This document shows, piece after piece, positions 24,249 to 35,004 of a DNA stretch of 64,000 nucleotides. Made by a program: the position numbers and the translations under genes. The stretch is from Phoma sp. XZ068 (taxonomy: Eukaryota > Ascomycota > Dothideomycetes > Pleosporales > Didymellaceae). How positions within the stretch are numbered: the stretch's first letter is position 1; each line of letters starts with the position of its first letter. The stretch spans positions 372,001 to 436,000 of the forward strand of contig RBKR01000021.1 of NCBI GenBank assembly GCA_004835665.1, given 5' to 3'. Under the pieces are notes generated by a model. That model saw nothing but the letters and a program-made list of their open reading frames with translations. It did not search any database and had not been told where the DNA came from.

Positions 24249-24341
24249 ATGGTAGTAGGCGCAGCGCCGACTCCTGCAGTTGGAGTGAAGAAGTGCGTCG
24301 CTGCTGCCGTAGCAGTCGGTATGGCAGGGCTCATGGTGTAG
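24249..24341 (+). other. GPI-signal-like tail frame behind an in-frame TAG
   Basis: Directly after the stop, in the same frame, 30 codons run from ATG to TAG. They start with small residues (VVGAAPTPAVG), then KK, then a hydrophobic end CVAAAVAVGMAGLMV. This is the layout of a GPI-attachment signal at the very end of a protein. It suggests a recent nonsense change, stop-codon readthrough, or use of the TAG as a 3' splice site. Confidence 0.5.
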
Positions 24342-25591
24342 GGGAAATCAACAGTCATGGTATGCGGATCAGAACTCACCCACGCATTTGCGAGGATAAC
24401 ATACCCGGGAAGTGTGAACAGCGAACAGATTTACAGAGAAGAGAGGTATCAAAGGACATGGCTGACAAAGTATAACGAATGTGTATCATATCAGCAGCTA
24501 GCACACTACACTACCAAGCGCGAAAATATCACAGATAGAAACCTTCTACCTAAGACAGTAAGAGCAATGACAGCAAGGTAACAACAAGTCCAGATTACTT
24601 TTGACAGGCGAATTGCATCGCATGACCTGACGACAGCAAGACTTCCGAATAATTTTTGTTGCGTCCCCTGCTGCTGAGAAATCTCGGATATAATGACGAG
24701 CATCACACCACCTCACCACTGCGTCTGGGCGAGAACATATTCTGTTGAGCGTGCAACGCGCAACGTGAAACAGGCCCACAGACAGCTCAGATAATCGTAA
24801 ATGAATTTCAAGAAGACTTCAATGATGTTCAATCAGATATTGTGTGGGCAAGACTGAGTTTAGGTTGTTGTAAGTTCAAGCCTCGCGGCTCCTGGGTGAG
24901 GAACCCCGCTTCTCAATTCGGTCCGCCTCGCCAGGTAATGATCAACTGTGCGTGTACAAAGAGTCCATTCGGTGCGTGTAGCTAGAGGCTGAAGCTGACA
25001 GGGTCGAAGAATGGGGCTCAGCGATAAGGTTGCATGTTCGTCTACCTGAGGTTGCGGCTGGTGGACTGACGCACCCAACGTCGTGGCGCAACCTTCACGC
25101 TTCTGCTATCTAACGATCGGCCCGATGACGGAATAGGCTTGGGCGCTTGCCAACAGCAACTCAACTCGATGCCGTAACGTGACATGAACCATGCTTATTG
25201 CACTGAGCTTCTCATATATAGCACGCTGTATGTGAGGACGTTGCAACCAGCCATGCCAGCAACTACATTCATCGTTCAATCAATCGATATCACGCCAACA
25301 TCCGATCGAGGTGCGTTACCCGATTTGGATTGACATACGACATCACCATCAACAGAGCGGTGTAGAGTATATGTATACATATCCTCCAAGCCCAATCTTC
25401 ATCAGACCATCATACCCATCGATTCAATCAAACCAATCGACACCTAAATCATCGAAAGACGCTACCCCGGTTACATCACCGCCTGGAAGTCCCCGCAAAG
25501 TAACACCGCATTTGAAACGAAGCAAGTGTGCCGAAGCTACTATATCGACATCCAGTCCACTTGAACACGAAACATCAGAAGACCAACAAGA
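24342..25591. other. Intergenic region with a leader ORF overlapping the next gene
   Basis: Mostly featureless. From 25371 an ATG opens a Ser/Pro-rich frame that runs to 25808 in a different frame from the gene starting at 25592, so it overlaps it by about 217 nt. It may be an upstream ORF in the mRNA leader, or an unrecognised first exon. A pyrimidine/CATC-rich leader begins near 25260, after a TATATA-like motif at 25213. Confidence 0.4.
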
Positions 25592-26503
25592 ATGGCATCA
25601 GCATACTACTTCGCTGCGCACGGCGCCCACTTCCCCATGGTACACACAGAGCAGGAGCGACCTACAAGCCCTCCACTTATACATCCCATGCTCGGCGTAT
25701 ACCATCAAACACCGAATGTACCTCCAGAACCATCCGTCAAAGTTGAACGCGCAGACAGCGTTATCTCTGATGCCCAACTGCGCTCCATACCCAGGGACCA
25801 CTCGATGAACGGCCAGCTGGAGAGCCCGTTCTTCCGTTTACCCGCCGAACTACGCAATCAGATCTACGAGGACCTGCTCTGCGCCAACACACCAACAACG
25901 CTGTCAGAACTGACGGGGGCAGCCAGACTCCCTGTTCCCGCAGCTACACATCCAGCCATCCTTGCCACATGTAAGCGGATACACGAGGAAGCAAAGGATT
26001 TATTATACACCACCCATGTCTTCCACGCACATCCCACGCTCCTCACATCTCTGCCACATCTCATGACAACGTCCAAGCCAGTCCTGTACCCAACTGTACT
26101 AGGCAAGATCAAGCGCTGGCAGTTGACCGTAAGACTGGATACGGATCCGCGCTTTACTGCGCAGCAAGCAACAGCCGCTTTCTCCGGCGCCGAGTTCCTC
26201 GAGCTGAAGGTCTGGCAGAGCATGTACGACGGCTGCAATGCCGCTGTCTTGAAACTCTTCACAGGCGTGAGGGGCGTCAAGTTTTGTAGGGTCATGGGGA
26301 GTGTGGACGAGGAATTGGCGCGGTGGTTGGAGGATAGGATGATGAGCCCGCAAGAAGAGGAAACGAAAGGCGTGGAGTGGTGCGAGTGTAAGGGTGAGAG
26401 ATACCTGAAGTGTGCGGGGTGTGACAAGAGGATTAAGCTGGATGGGAATGGAGCGGGTGTTTGGGCAGATGAGGGGGATGCATGGAGGTTTGGGAACCGA
26501 TAG
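25592..26503 (+). CDS. Hypothetical 303-aa protein of the fungal LPAELRNQIYE family
   Basis: An intronless frame. After a disordered 75-residue N-terminus comes SPFFRLPAELRNQIYEDLL near 78-96, the hallmark opening of a very large family of fungal proteins often labelled F-box-like or DUF7730. It continues with HPAILATCKRIHEEAKDLLY, also typical, then an alternating strand/helix region (GKIKRWQLTVRLD, FLELKVWQS). The C-terminus has two cysteine pairs (WCECKG and KCAGCDKR) that might bind metal. Function is unknown for the family; it is highly expanded in plant-associated ascomycetes. The start at 25592 is the first ATG in this frame; splicing from the overlapping upstream frame is an alternative. 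Confidence 0.85.
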   Translation: MASAYYFAAHGAHFPMVHTEQERPTSPPLIHPMLGVYHQTPNVPPEPSVKVERADSVISDAQLRSIPRDHSMNGQLESPFFRLPAELRNQIYEDLLCANTPTTLSELTGAARLPVPAATHPAILATCKRIHEEAKDLLYTTHVFHAHPTLLTSLPHLMTTSKPVLYPTVLGKIKRWQLTVRLDTDPRFTAQQATAAFSGAEFLELKVWQSMYDGCNAAVLKLFTGVRGVKFCRVMGSVDEELARWLEDRMMSPQEEETKGVEWCECKGERYLKCAGCDKRIKLDGNGAGVWADEGDAWRFGNR

Positions 26504-28721
26504 AATGTTTTAACGGATAGACAAGAGTGGGAATAGAAGGATAGGGTTGTACATTTACTTATATTTTGGCCCACGCAGGTAGACAATTTCCATACGTTTT
26601 ACATGTCTTTGGAATACTTGATTGCCATTTTCTTTCCGGAAGGTACCCTTGTACTCTTTTCAGTCCATGTCTGCGCCATTGGCTTGGTTGAAGCTTTGGA
26701 TTGATGGTCAATTCGATTATGAGGTCGGAAAAATGGGAAAGTTAGAGCAAGTTGGTCAAGACCGTATGAGTGGAGGTTATCGGTCTGGTGAGTTACAGCG
26801 CTTTCAAAGGTGTCCACGGCTTCTTGATGGAACCAGCCTTCCCAAAACCAGTTATCAAAAAGCCCTCAAACTCGTAGACTGAATTTACGAGGGGATAATG
26901 TACCGTTGTTTCAGATATGTTCACCCCCGGTATCGCTGATGAGATTCAACAATAAGAGTAAGGTCGACTCAGCATATACACAAGATTATCACGGGCGAAA
27001 TTGTCCACCGGTAAACTCGTTGCATCGTGTGTTGCCAGTTTGCCAGGCTGTAGACCTGTGCGTGTGTTCGCCTTTGCAAGAGTCGACATCTCATGAAGCA
27101 AGCAAGTGTGGGAGTGTGACGCCAACTTATATTGGCGGCTTGTCCATGAGAAATTTGGGTTCGCAGAGCGCAGTCACAGTTTGCTTTGGCGTCCCGCTGC
27201 CTCCTTCTCCTCGGACCAGTGCTTCGCCATAGACGTATTTTGTATCTCGGCTTCTTCGTGATTTCTCATAATATGGTGTCTCTTCGTGTCCAGAATCGAG
27301 GCCTCGAGCAACAGCGGCACCGAAGCAGACCGGCTATCGGGTGTGTGTTTGATTCAATAAGATATTGGAGTCCCATGGTCGCAGGGGAATAGTGAGAAGG
27401 AGTGGACAATCACGAGGAGTTTAACACGAGATAACGAGATTGCTTCCTCTTAAAGCAGTAGCTGGAGAGTTGAGAAATTATACTCACTCTGTGACAGACT
27501 GATGAGGCTGTTATAGCAGTGTTCGTAATTGTTATGGAGAAAGAAGGCCGAGATGAAGGTGCTGTGGTGATTGCGGCAGGAAGGATGACCAACGCTGTGA
27601 CGATTGAGGCTCGGAGGTCTACGTTGCAACATTTGACAAACATGTTGGAGGTACTTGAACAGGGGCTTAGATTCGTTCACGGCGTTTATCTGGCAGCACT
27701 AACTACCAGGTCATTCAAGTAACAACGGTGTCGAATGGAGTAATTGCGAAAGTGGCTGATATCGTTGGGCTAGCTGCGGGATACGTAGCAATTGAAGTCA
27801 TCCCGTCCTCGACAGCAGTAAAACAGAGGTCATGAGTGATTGAGACGAGAGTAGAAGCGTCTAAAGCACTATAATGACTGAAATTTAATTGCTATATCTG
27901 TCCAACGCATTGCTGCAGACGACCAATGACGTGGTCGTGACCGACTGTGATAATAATATCGCTGAACACAAGCTTTGTCTGGTCAAGGCCACAGAAACCT
28001 CCATCCCATCGCATGTAGCATTCCGTTACTAGCACCACATTATGGTTGGGAAACGTTGTGATGAGGTGATGTATAACATTGGTTTGAAGCGTTGAGTACA
28101 TCGGCATCCCGATGTGTGTCACTTGAAGTGAGGGAAGTAGACAATGTCGGCTCCAGAAACCAAAGACCAGGATTATTCAATAGTTAGCTGTACGGGCGGC
28201 GTTAAAGGTGATTCACTGTGCGGTGAGTTTGATTTCATGTCTGCGGCTCAGATACTGGTGACCGTCTACCACGAGCTCGTGATAATAGATCAAACTGATA
28301 TGTCGACATATTGGTTGATAGGCTGCTGTTACACGGTTCTACCCTCACAACTCGTATATGGTACAAGTCTTCAATGTAAACATGTCATTTATCAAAGCTT
28401 AGTCGGCGACCTTATGCGACTTTTCCGCCGTGGTGACTTGGTAAGAGCTCCAAATGGACTACTAACCAAAGCTTCAGAACACATGGTGCAATTCTACTGA
28501 AAATCAATATAATACAGTAACGAATACTGATTATAACGTATCTGTGTTCTACGAATGGTCATTCTAGAGGGGGCATGGAGCCTTACCCTAGCCTCATATA
28601 TCCGCTGCATAGCATGCCGAGCTTACCCTAACGAGGACTTACAGGGCTGAATGGTTTGACTTAGAGGGCATCACATACGTCTTGGATCTCTGGATGAGCT
28701 GTTAGATTGTTCACGGCTACG
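26504..28721. other. 2.2 kb gene-poor region
   Basis: It contains only short frames. Two have somewhat protein-like composition: plus 27519-27722 (EARRSTLQHLTNMLEVLEQ) and plus 28144-28500 (starting MSAPETKDQDYSIV, with a GTGAGT donor at 28222), but neither can be completed into a convincing gene. Base composition is slightly more AT-rich than the flanks. No terminal repeats or transposase motifs are visible. Confidence 0.45.
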
Positions 28722-29276
28722 TTACAAGCCATGATCACATCGTTCTGCACTCATGAAGACGACTGTTTCACCCCACCCAGGGCCTATGCTCTGAAGTGAC
28801 TCAAGCAAGCTACATAATTCTTCAGTGCCATATACTATTGTTGAGCAATTGGATCGCTGCGGTGAGGACATGACGACTGTTTTCGGTGACTTCTCGACAA
28901 TTCCTAGGGAAGAGGCAGGTGCATTTGCCGGCTCACGACCTAACGGTAGTATGTATGTATGTCAGATATTTTCACTCCTCTATACAGGAGGTATGGTGCT
29001 CAGTGCATTGCTGCGGTTCACTGGTGCTGACCAGTGAAGCGTGTGAAAGTGTCTTACACATCTCCTTCTCTCGATCAAACACAGTGAGCTTTACTTCGGC
29101 TTCCGCAGCGGCGAGTACATATGGAATCCGTGACAGACCTGACCCTTCGACAACGCATTGGTCATCCTTGAGCAGCTTGGGCTGCATATACAGTTTGAAG
29201 CCTGGAGCAGATCGCCGTAAATCAAGTTGACTTAACTGCCCATGCCACACTCACCGCCGCTAATATTCAAATTCAT
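28722..29276 (-). CDS. Possible three-exon novel small gene
   Basis: Three pieces join in frame through canonical sites: 29276-29255 (donor GTGAGT), 29201-29058 (acceptor CTCCAG, donor GTAAGA) and 28939-28722 (acceptor CGTTAG, stop TAA). The product would be 127 aa. It begins MNLNISGGFKLYMQPKLLK and includes SRIPYVLAAAEAEVKLTVFD and ETVVFMSAERCDHGL. Composition is protein-like, with a helical and strand pattern in exon 2. I recognise no family. Against it: the third exon frame is open over only about 79 codons, which can occur by chance, and the second intron (118 nt) is long for this window. It could also be a decayed gene. Confidence 0.3.
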
Positions 29277-30297
29277 ATCAGTGTGTGACGAACAAGGTGT
29301 CCACCCCATCCCCCATCCCCCATCGGTCTAATACCGTTGCGTGCTCCAACGCGCTAACCACTTCAAGCACCACCCTTCACACCCTCTTCATCACCACTCT
29401 CCCAAGCGCCACCTCACCACTGTGCACCCTCGGTCCCAACCTTTCTAAGCAGTTCTTCGTATTCGAGAAGAGTCGTTCCGCAGACGGGCCTACACCGCTT
29501 TTCTTTTCGGATTGTACGGGTTTGGTTTGTACGGGCTTTGCGGCGCCGCGCTAGCTAGAGTGAGGGATATCCCTTGCTTTGTGACTGCTCGTTTGCCCGT
29601 TCGCCAGCCATCCGCAGGAAGGGCCGGATGTAGGATGGAGTGGGACGCGGTCAGACGGGCCACGGGATCCCTCAGCGTCCTGCAGGCGGGGACAAAGAGA
29701 AGAACGGTGGTGGGATGGAAGGGGAGGGCTGCAGGTTGAGGTTGGTGGTGATATGCAAGGCGTGTAAGTGGCCGGTCAATTACTTTGCTTGTGCACAAGT
29801 CACCTTCGGAAAGCGTGTTTGTGCAGCTGATCATCAAGGTGTCACATTGAATAGGATTAGGCTGTCTTTACAGTGGTAATCATTTCACTACATATTCGCA
29901 CACGTGCTTGTCTTTGTCTTACAAAACCGCAAGGAAACTTAGAAATCGCCACCAGACGTAGGCAGATAGATACGAACAAGAACAGTATTAGGAAAAGCAA
30001 ACGCCTCTCTGGGCGGCTTTTGTCTGCTCGCCAGTCTTACAGGGAGGATAAGGGAATAAATGGACCGCTTCGCTATTATGACGGCCCCAGGTCCCGCCCG
30101 CAGGGTATCAAAGAAGAGCGACCCGGGGCTGGGGCTAGCCACTCGACGGAAGAAGGTGGAACTGTTGTGAAGGCACGGCATGAAGAATGTCCACAACGCC
30201 GGTGAATGACATGGTGATGCCCGTCATGAAGAACATACAACCCGTAAACCAAAGCAAATTCGAAATGTTTTGTTTGCTCCCGCAGCAACCCGTTGCA
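29277..30297. other. Intergenic region downstream of the G-alpha gene
   Basis: About 1 kb including the 3' UTR of the minus-strand G-alpha gene. CACC-rich sequence at 29300-29430 makes long but meaningless frames. Nothing else is supported. Confidence 0.5.
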
Positions 30298-31510
30298 TTA
30301 TATCAGACCGCACAGTCGGAGGTTCTCTTGGATGATGATATCTGTGACATGTTAGTTGCTGATGTAAGGTTGAATGGTTGAGGAAACGTACCGTTTACTG
30401 CAGCCATGACGAAACGGATCTGCATTGTGTCTGTGGCGCAGGTAAAGTGAGTGTAGATCTGCTTTGTCTCGTGCTGGTTGAGGGAGACGAATCGGTTGAG
30501 GATGTAGTCGCAGGCGGCGGCGTAGTCTGGGCCACCCTCGTAGTCGGGGAAGTAGTTCTTCATGGGGCTGACGGGCAGCTTCTCCTTGAACCTGTCGATC
30601 TTGTTCAAGAACAGGATGATGGACGTTTTGACGAACCACCTCGAGTTGCAAATGGAGTCGAACAATGTGAGGGCCTCTTGCATACGGTTGACGGTCTCGT
30701 CTTCGAACAGCAGCTGGTCGTACTCGGAGATGGCGACGAGGAAGAGAATGGTGGTGACGTTCTCGAAGCAGTGGATCCACTTCTTTCGCTCAGATCGTTG
30801 ACCACCGACATCGAACATGCGGTAGGTCAGGTCGCCGATGATGAAGGTCGTCTCGGTGATACCAGTGGTCTTGACACGCGATCGGAGGACATCCTGGTCG
30901 TTGGGGATGTAGTCGGGGGCGGCAATGCGGTCGATGGAGTCGAAGTAGCTGCATCGGTTAGCACATGGGTTGCATTAATTGGTTGTTCAGGGGCGCTCAC
31001 TATTTGGCCGAGTCGTTGAGCTGGTACTCGCGCGAGCGCTGGAAGCACTGCTGCACACCAGCGTCCTTCCACAGAACGGAGATGGCGTTGCCAACCTCAG
31101 GGGGGAGGCTGTCGCCCTCGATCTGTGCGGGCTGCATGAAGATGGTCTGGACGTGGTACTCGGCGCGCTGGTCGTCGAGGGGCAGCTCCAGGGACTCCAT
31201 GGCCTCGAGGATGACGCGCATCGACTGGACGGTGTTGCTGAAGATGATCTCCTTGAACGACTCGCGCTCGTCGCGAGAGTAGCCGCCCTCGTGGATGAGC
31301 TTCATCTGCTTGAGAATCGTCGACTTGCCGGATTCACCAGCACCTGCAACGTGTTAGAAGCGTGGCGCAGACGGCGCGGCAGGGCTACTGACCGAGCAGC
31401 AGCATCTTGATCTCGTTGCGCTGCATCATCTTGTCGCGCTTGAGCTGGTTCTCAATCTCCTCGTTTCTCTGCTTCCCCTCCTTCTCCTCTGTGCTCATGC
31501 CGCAACCCAT
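30298..31510 (-). CDS. gna-1: Heterotrimeric G-protein alpha subunit, group I (FadA/GNA-1 type)
   Basis: Four exons (31510-31393, 31343-31001, 30948-30392, 30341-30298) give 353 aa, the standard length. The N-terminus MGCGMSTEEKE has the myristoylated Gly2 and palmitoylated Cys3 pattern. The P-loop GAGESGKST is at about 40-48, the catalytic-arginine region VLRSRVKTTGITET near 175-188, DVGGQRSERKKW near 200, FLNKIDRF near 267, and TCATDT near 325. The C-terminus NLRLCGLI has the pertussis-toxin-site cysteine typical of fungal group I (Gi-like) subunits. It transduces receptor signals at the plasma membrane toward cAMP and MAPK pathways controlling growth, conidiation and secondary metabolism. 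All introns are 44-52 nt. Confidence 0.98.
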
Positions 31511-34500
31511 GATGGCGAGTGTGGACGGTGGTTGGGTGGTATTAGGGTGAAGGTACTAGCGATGTTCCGTCGAGAGGCCGGCCAATGCGGAAATCTGACG
31601 GGCGGTTAACGAGCGTGTTCAGTGTGCAGGACACGTGACGGCGCGCATTGAGGTGCGAGGGGAGTGGTGGGCGTGGTGCGGTGGGCGTGGTGAGATTGGA
31701 TGCGGTGGACGCGATGAGGGTGGATGGGGGTGCAGCGCTGCTGTTTGCTCGCAGGGCAGCTCAATACAGACGGCGCCGCTTGGCGGGCAGGAGCGGGCTA
31801 GCAGGGCGGGTGGGCGAATGGCAGGAGAGTGAAGGCGTACCTAATATTACAAAGTCGAGGCCGACTGCAAAACCGATGCTGCACCTGTCTGCGATGCGGT
31901 GCCGGCGAGGGAGGGCGGAAGGGGTGTCGTGGTGAGGGTGGCAGGTGAAGGGATGGATGGCTGGGTCGAAAGGCGAGGCTCGCTTCGCTCCGGCGAGCTG
32001 TCTCAGGACTCAGGTCTCAGGGCAGCTGCAAGGCCGGTCGGGGGTGGGGACGCTCAGACGGCTGGGGCTGTCACTTTGCGGATCGTCGAGTGTCGCAAGT
32101 AGAGACGGGCGCAGCAGAGCGGGCGTTGCACGGCAGTCAGTCGAGCGGGCGGCGGTGTCAACGGGGTCTACAGCGAGCAGCACGGGATGCACTGGAAGGC
32201 AAGCAGCAACAGACAGACTCAACCAGCCCGGCAGCGAGGCGGCTTTAGATGGCACTGCGAAAGGAGACGCGCTTGTCCCAAAGCACACGGCAGCCATGCT
32301 GGATAGGCAGGCGACGCCAGACGTTAGCGCAGCTCCGGCTTCACCACTGGGCGGCGTGCGGGCCCCCCTGCAGGCCTCCCGGCTGCTGGCTGAGGGCGAG
32401 CATGGCGCGCTCACCAAGGACTGACATTTTCTGCGTGCAGTGGACCCAGTGCACCCAGAGCCCGCGGCTGCTTGGAGGCGCCCGGGCGAGTGCTGTCTCT
32501 TGCATCCACTGCGCAGAGATGAGCGTACGGCAGTACCATGGCACACGTCGCCGTCGCGCGCCTGCAATGGGCCTCCCAGCGCGGCGGACGAACTGGCGGG
32601 CCTCTGCCTCGTTCGCCGCCAGCAGCCCTCACCGCACTTTTGCCAGACGCCCGCCGCCGACCGCAGCCCTCACTCGCCCCTCATCGCCCCCAAGAGCCTC
32701 TGTCGCACCTGTTCGACATGGGTGCGCCGTGCTACCCACCGACTGCACCCACTAGATGCGACTCCCGTCCCGCCCCTGCACAGCTAGCAGCTCTTCTAGA
32801 AGCCTTTCTGGAAATTTAGGGCCCCAGCAAACACACGCCTGTCTGCGCATGCGAGATTTGAAACGCAGCACCACTCAGCTGCACGGCCCCTCGTCTTCGT
32901 CACTACGCGCAGCTGTCCACGCCCGCAGGCAAGAACCCGGCCCACGCCGTCCAGAGTCTGCCGTCGCTGCTGCTGTCCCTCCTTCGCCGGCAGCTTGTGC
33001 CTCGCGAGAGGTTTCAGCGCTGCAGACCATTCCATGCTGCATTGCCCGCCCTCGACTGGCGCAGATTGGACGAACCATGACCATGACTGCTGTTCATTGG
33101 CTCTAGCCCTCAATGGGGCAACGCGTAGCGGCAAGTGACTCGCCAAACCTCCGTTTGATCGCGTCTTCATCTCCTCGACTCGTGTGGTCCGTTGTCGCTC
33201 TGGCCAATCACAGCAATACCTGCTCTACATTCTCCTTTTTCCTACACCGCAGCCGGTCTTGACTGAGCCTGTGTGTGTCTACGCTCTCCTCCGCTGCCAC
33301 GCGATGTCATCGCTGGGAGATCTGCAAGAGCCTGCTGTTAGCGAGACATGGGATGCCGAAGAACCACCTACCGCGGCTCCCATCCAGAGGCCACGATGCA
33401 GAGCACAGTGCGTGCTCTACCGCTGCACACGCTGCCTTTCCGCACATCTTGCATTTCAACGGGCAATCAATTCCACCCTGGAGTGGACCAACGCCATCTA
33501 TGCAAGCGGCTAATACTCCGACCAGGACCCTCTTTGGGGCTTGTCCCGACGCTGTCACGACATCTCGCCACCTCTGACCTCGGGACCTTGCAGTGAAGCC
33601 CCATCGCGAGTCAAGAAGCGGAACGATCGTCGGCAAGCACGTGGAGGCACTGACCAAGAGTGAAGGTACGATGAACAACCACGGCGAGGCTGCAAGACAC
33701 TACTCTACGTTGACCACAACTCTGACGTCGACACCTGACGATCGTGATGACAATCTAAGGGGCCTTCTCAAATTGCCATCTGGAAAGTGAAGTGTACATC
33801 CTTGACTATTTGACTCAAGTCGACGTTAAGCGATCTGGGTTTCATCAACAATAGTAACAAAGGAGTGGCCAATTCCTTAGAATTCCATTCTCCGATGCTA
33901 GTATCCTGAGTGCCCGCCGCTGCACATATCGGAGCAACAGTAAACCTCGGCTACATCCGTCGCTCGTCACACAGTCGGCTTGACAAGTACACACGTTCCA
34001 TGTGTTCAGCGGTCTCTACTCAGTCTCTGATCTTTGAGGGCACTAGCACCCACCAAACCAGACGTTGGACTGCCTTTGAACTCGAGCTCAGCAATCATGT
34101 AAAAGGTACGATTGCCGCAGACCCGCAAGCTCAGACGCAATGAAAGCTTTGGGCTCGAAGTGGCTTCCAAACAGCAAGAGATAGATCTTGGAGATTGCGG
34201 AGTTTTTTAGTAATCACTCGGGAATTCTACTCTTCCAAGACTGCACGTCGTCACGAGGTATCTCTGGTATAATGCAGCACGGCAAGTAGTACTTGCGTTG
34301 AAGGTACTATTCTCAGCACTGTGTTACCTTGTACATGCATCATCGAAGCTTGAGCTGAGCTGCGCACAACGCGTCCACCGACATAAGCCCCCAACGTGCA
34401 CAGCAGCACCCAACAATATGCCTTGGTATTGTGACAACCACGTAGGCCAAGTCTCGCTTCAGTTCCGTTGCACGAGAGGTACACAGAAGGCGTTCATCGA

Positions 34501-35004
34501 CAGGTCGTCGTGGTTGGCGAGGCTGGTGACTCGGCGCCTAGCACTCGACCAATCCGGCAAGGCGTCCCCAGGTACGCGCCCAGAATAGCAGCCAGTACAG
34601 GACAACACCACACAGCCGGTAGAAGCCTGTTGAGTTCCTCCAGAATCAGCATGCGAGCGCTTACAATGGACAGCAATGACATCGAAAACCCACATCGTGA
34701 CGCCTCAGCGGCTGCCCGGCCACAACATGGACCAGGCGCCTAGCCAAGTTGTTGATACATATCGTTGACCTACCACCCCCCCGTAAAGTCCCTTTTGGAT
34801 GCAGCAAGTTGACTTCATGAGACGAGTGATGCGTGACGGTTTTCCTTGAGTATCTCCTTCAATTTCCTTTGCTTTCACCGCCGCTGGTTCGGCGCTTCTC
34901 CTCATGTTACGTCCTTCGGTTTTCTAGATCTCCTAGTAAGTGCACCAACAGCCCCAGAAAACCACCAAGAATGCAGCTTATGGGTATACAGATTCTGTAC
35001 AACT
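31511..35004. other. 3.5 kb divergent intergenic region, G+C-rich near the G-alpha gene
   Basis: It separates the G-alpha start (minus) from the CFEM gene (plus). From 31.5 to about 33.1 kb the sequence is conspicuously G+C-rich, with many overlapping frames of 100-185 codons on both strands (for example minus 32010-32567 and plus 31945-32424). These conflict and show no domain. From 33.2 kb on, composition returns to average. A long, structured leader and complex promoter for the G-alpha gene is the simplest reading. Confidence 0.5.

Noticed and set aside
28560..28645. Two CCCTAA/CCCTAG telomere-like motifs
   Set aside because: Only isolated single copies, not an array; no evidence of an interstitial telomere.
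32010..32567. 185-codon minus frame and its plus-strand rivals upstream of the G-alpha gene
   Set aside because: Explained by high G+C content, which removes stops in all frames; no domain.
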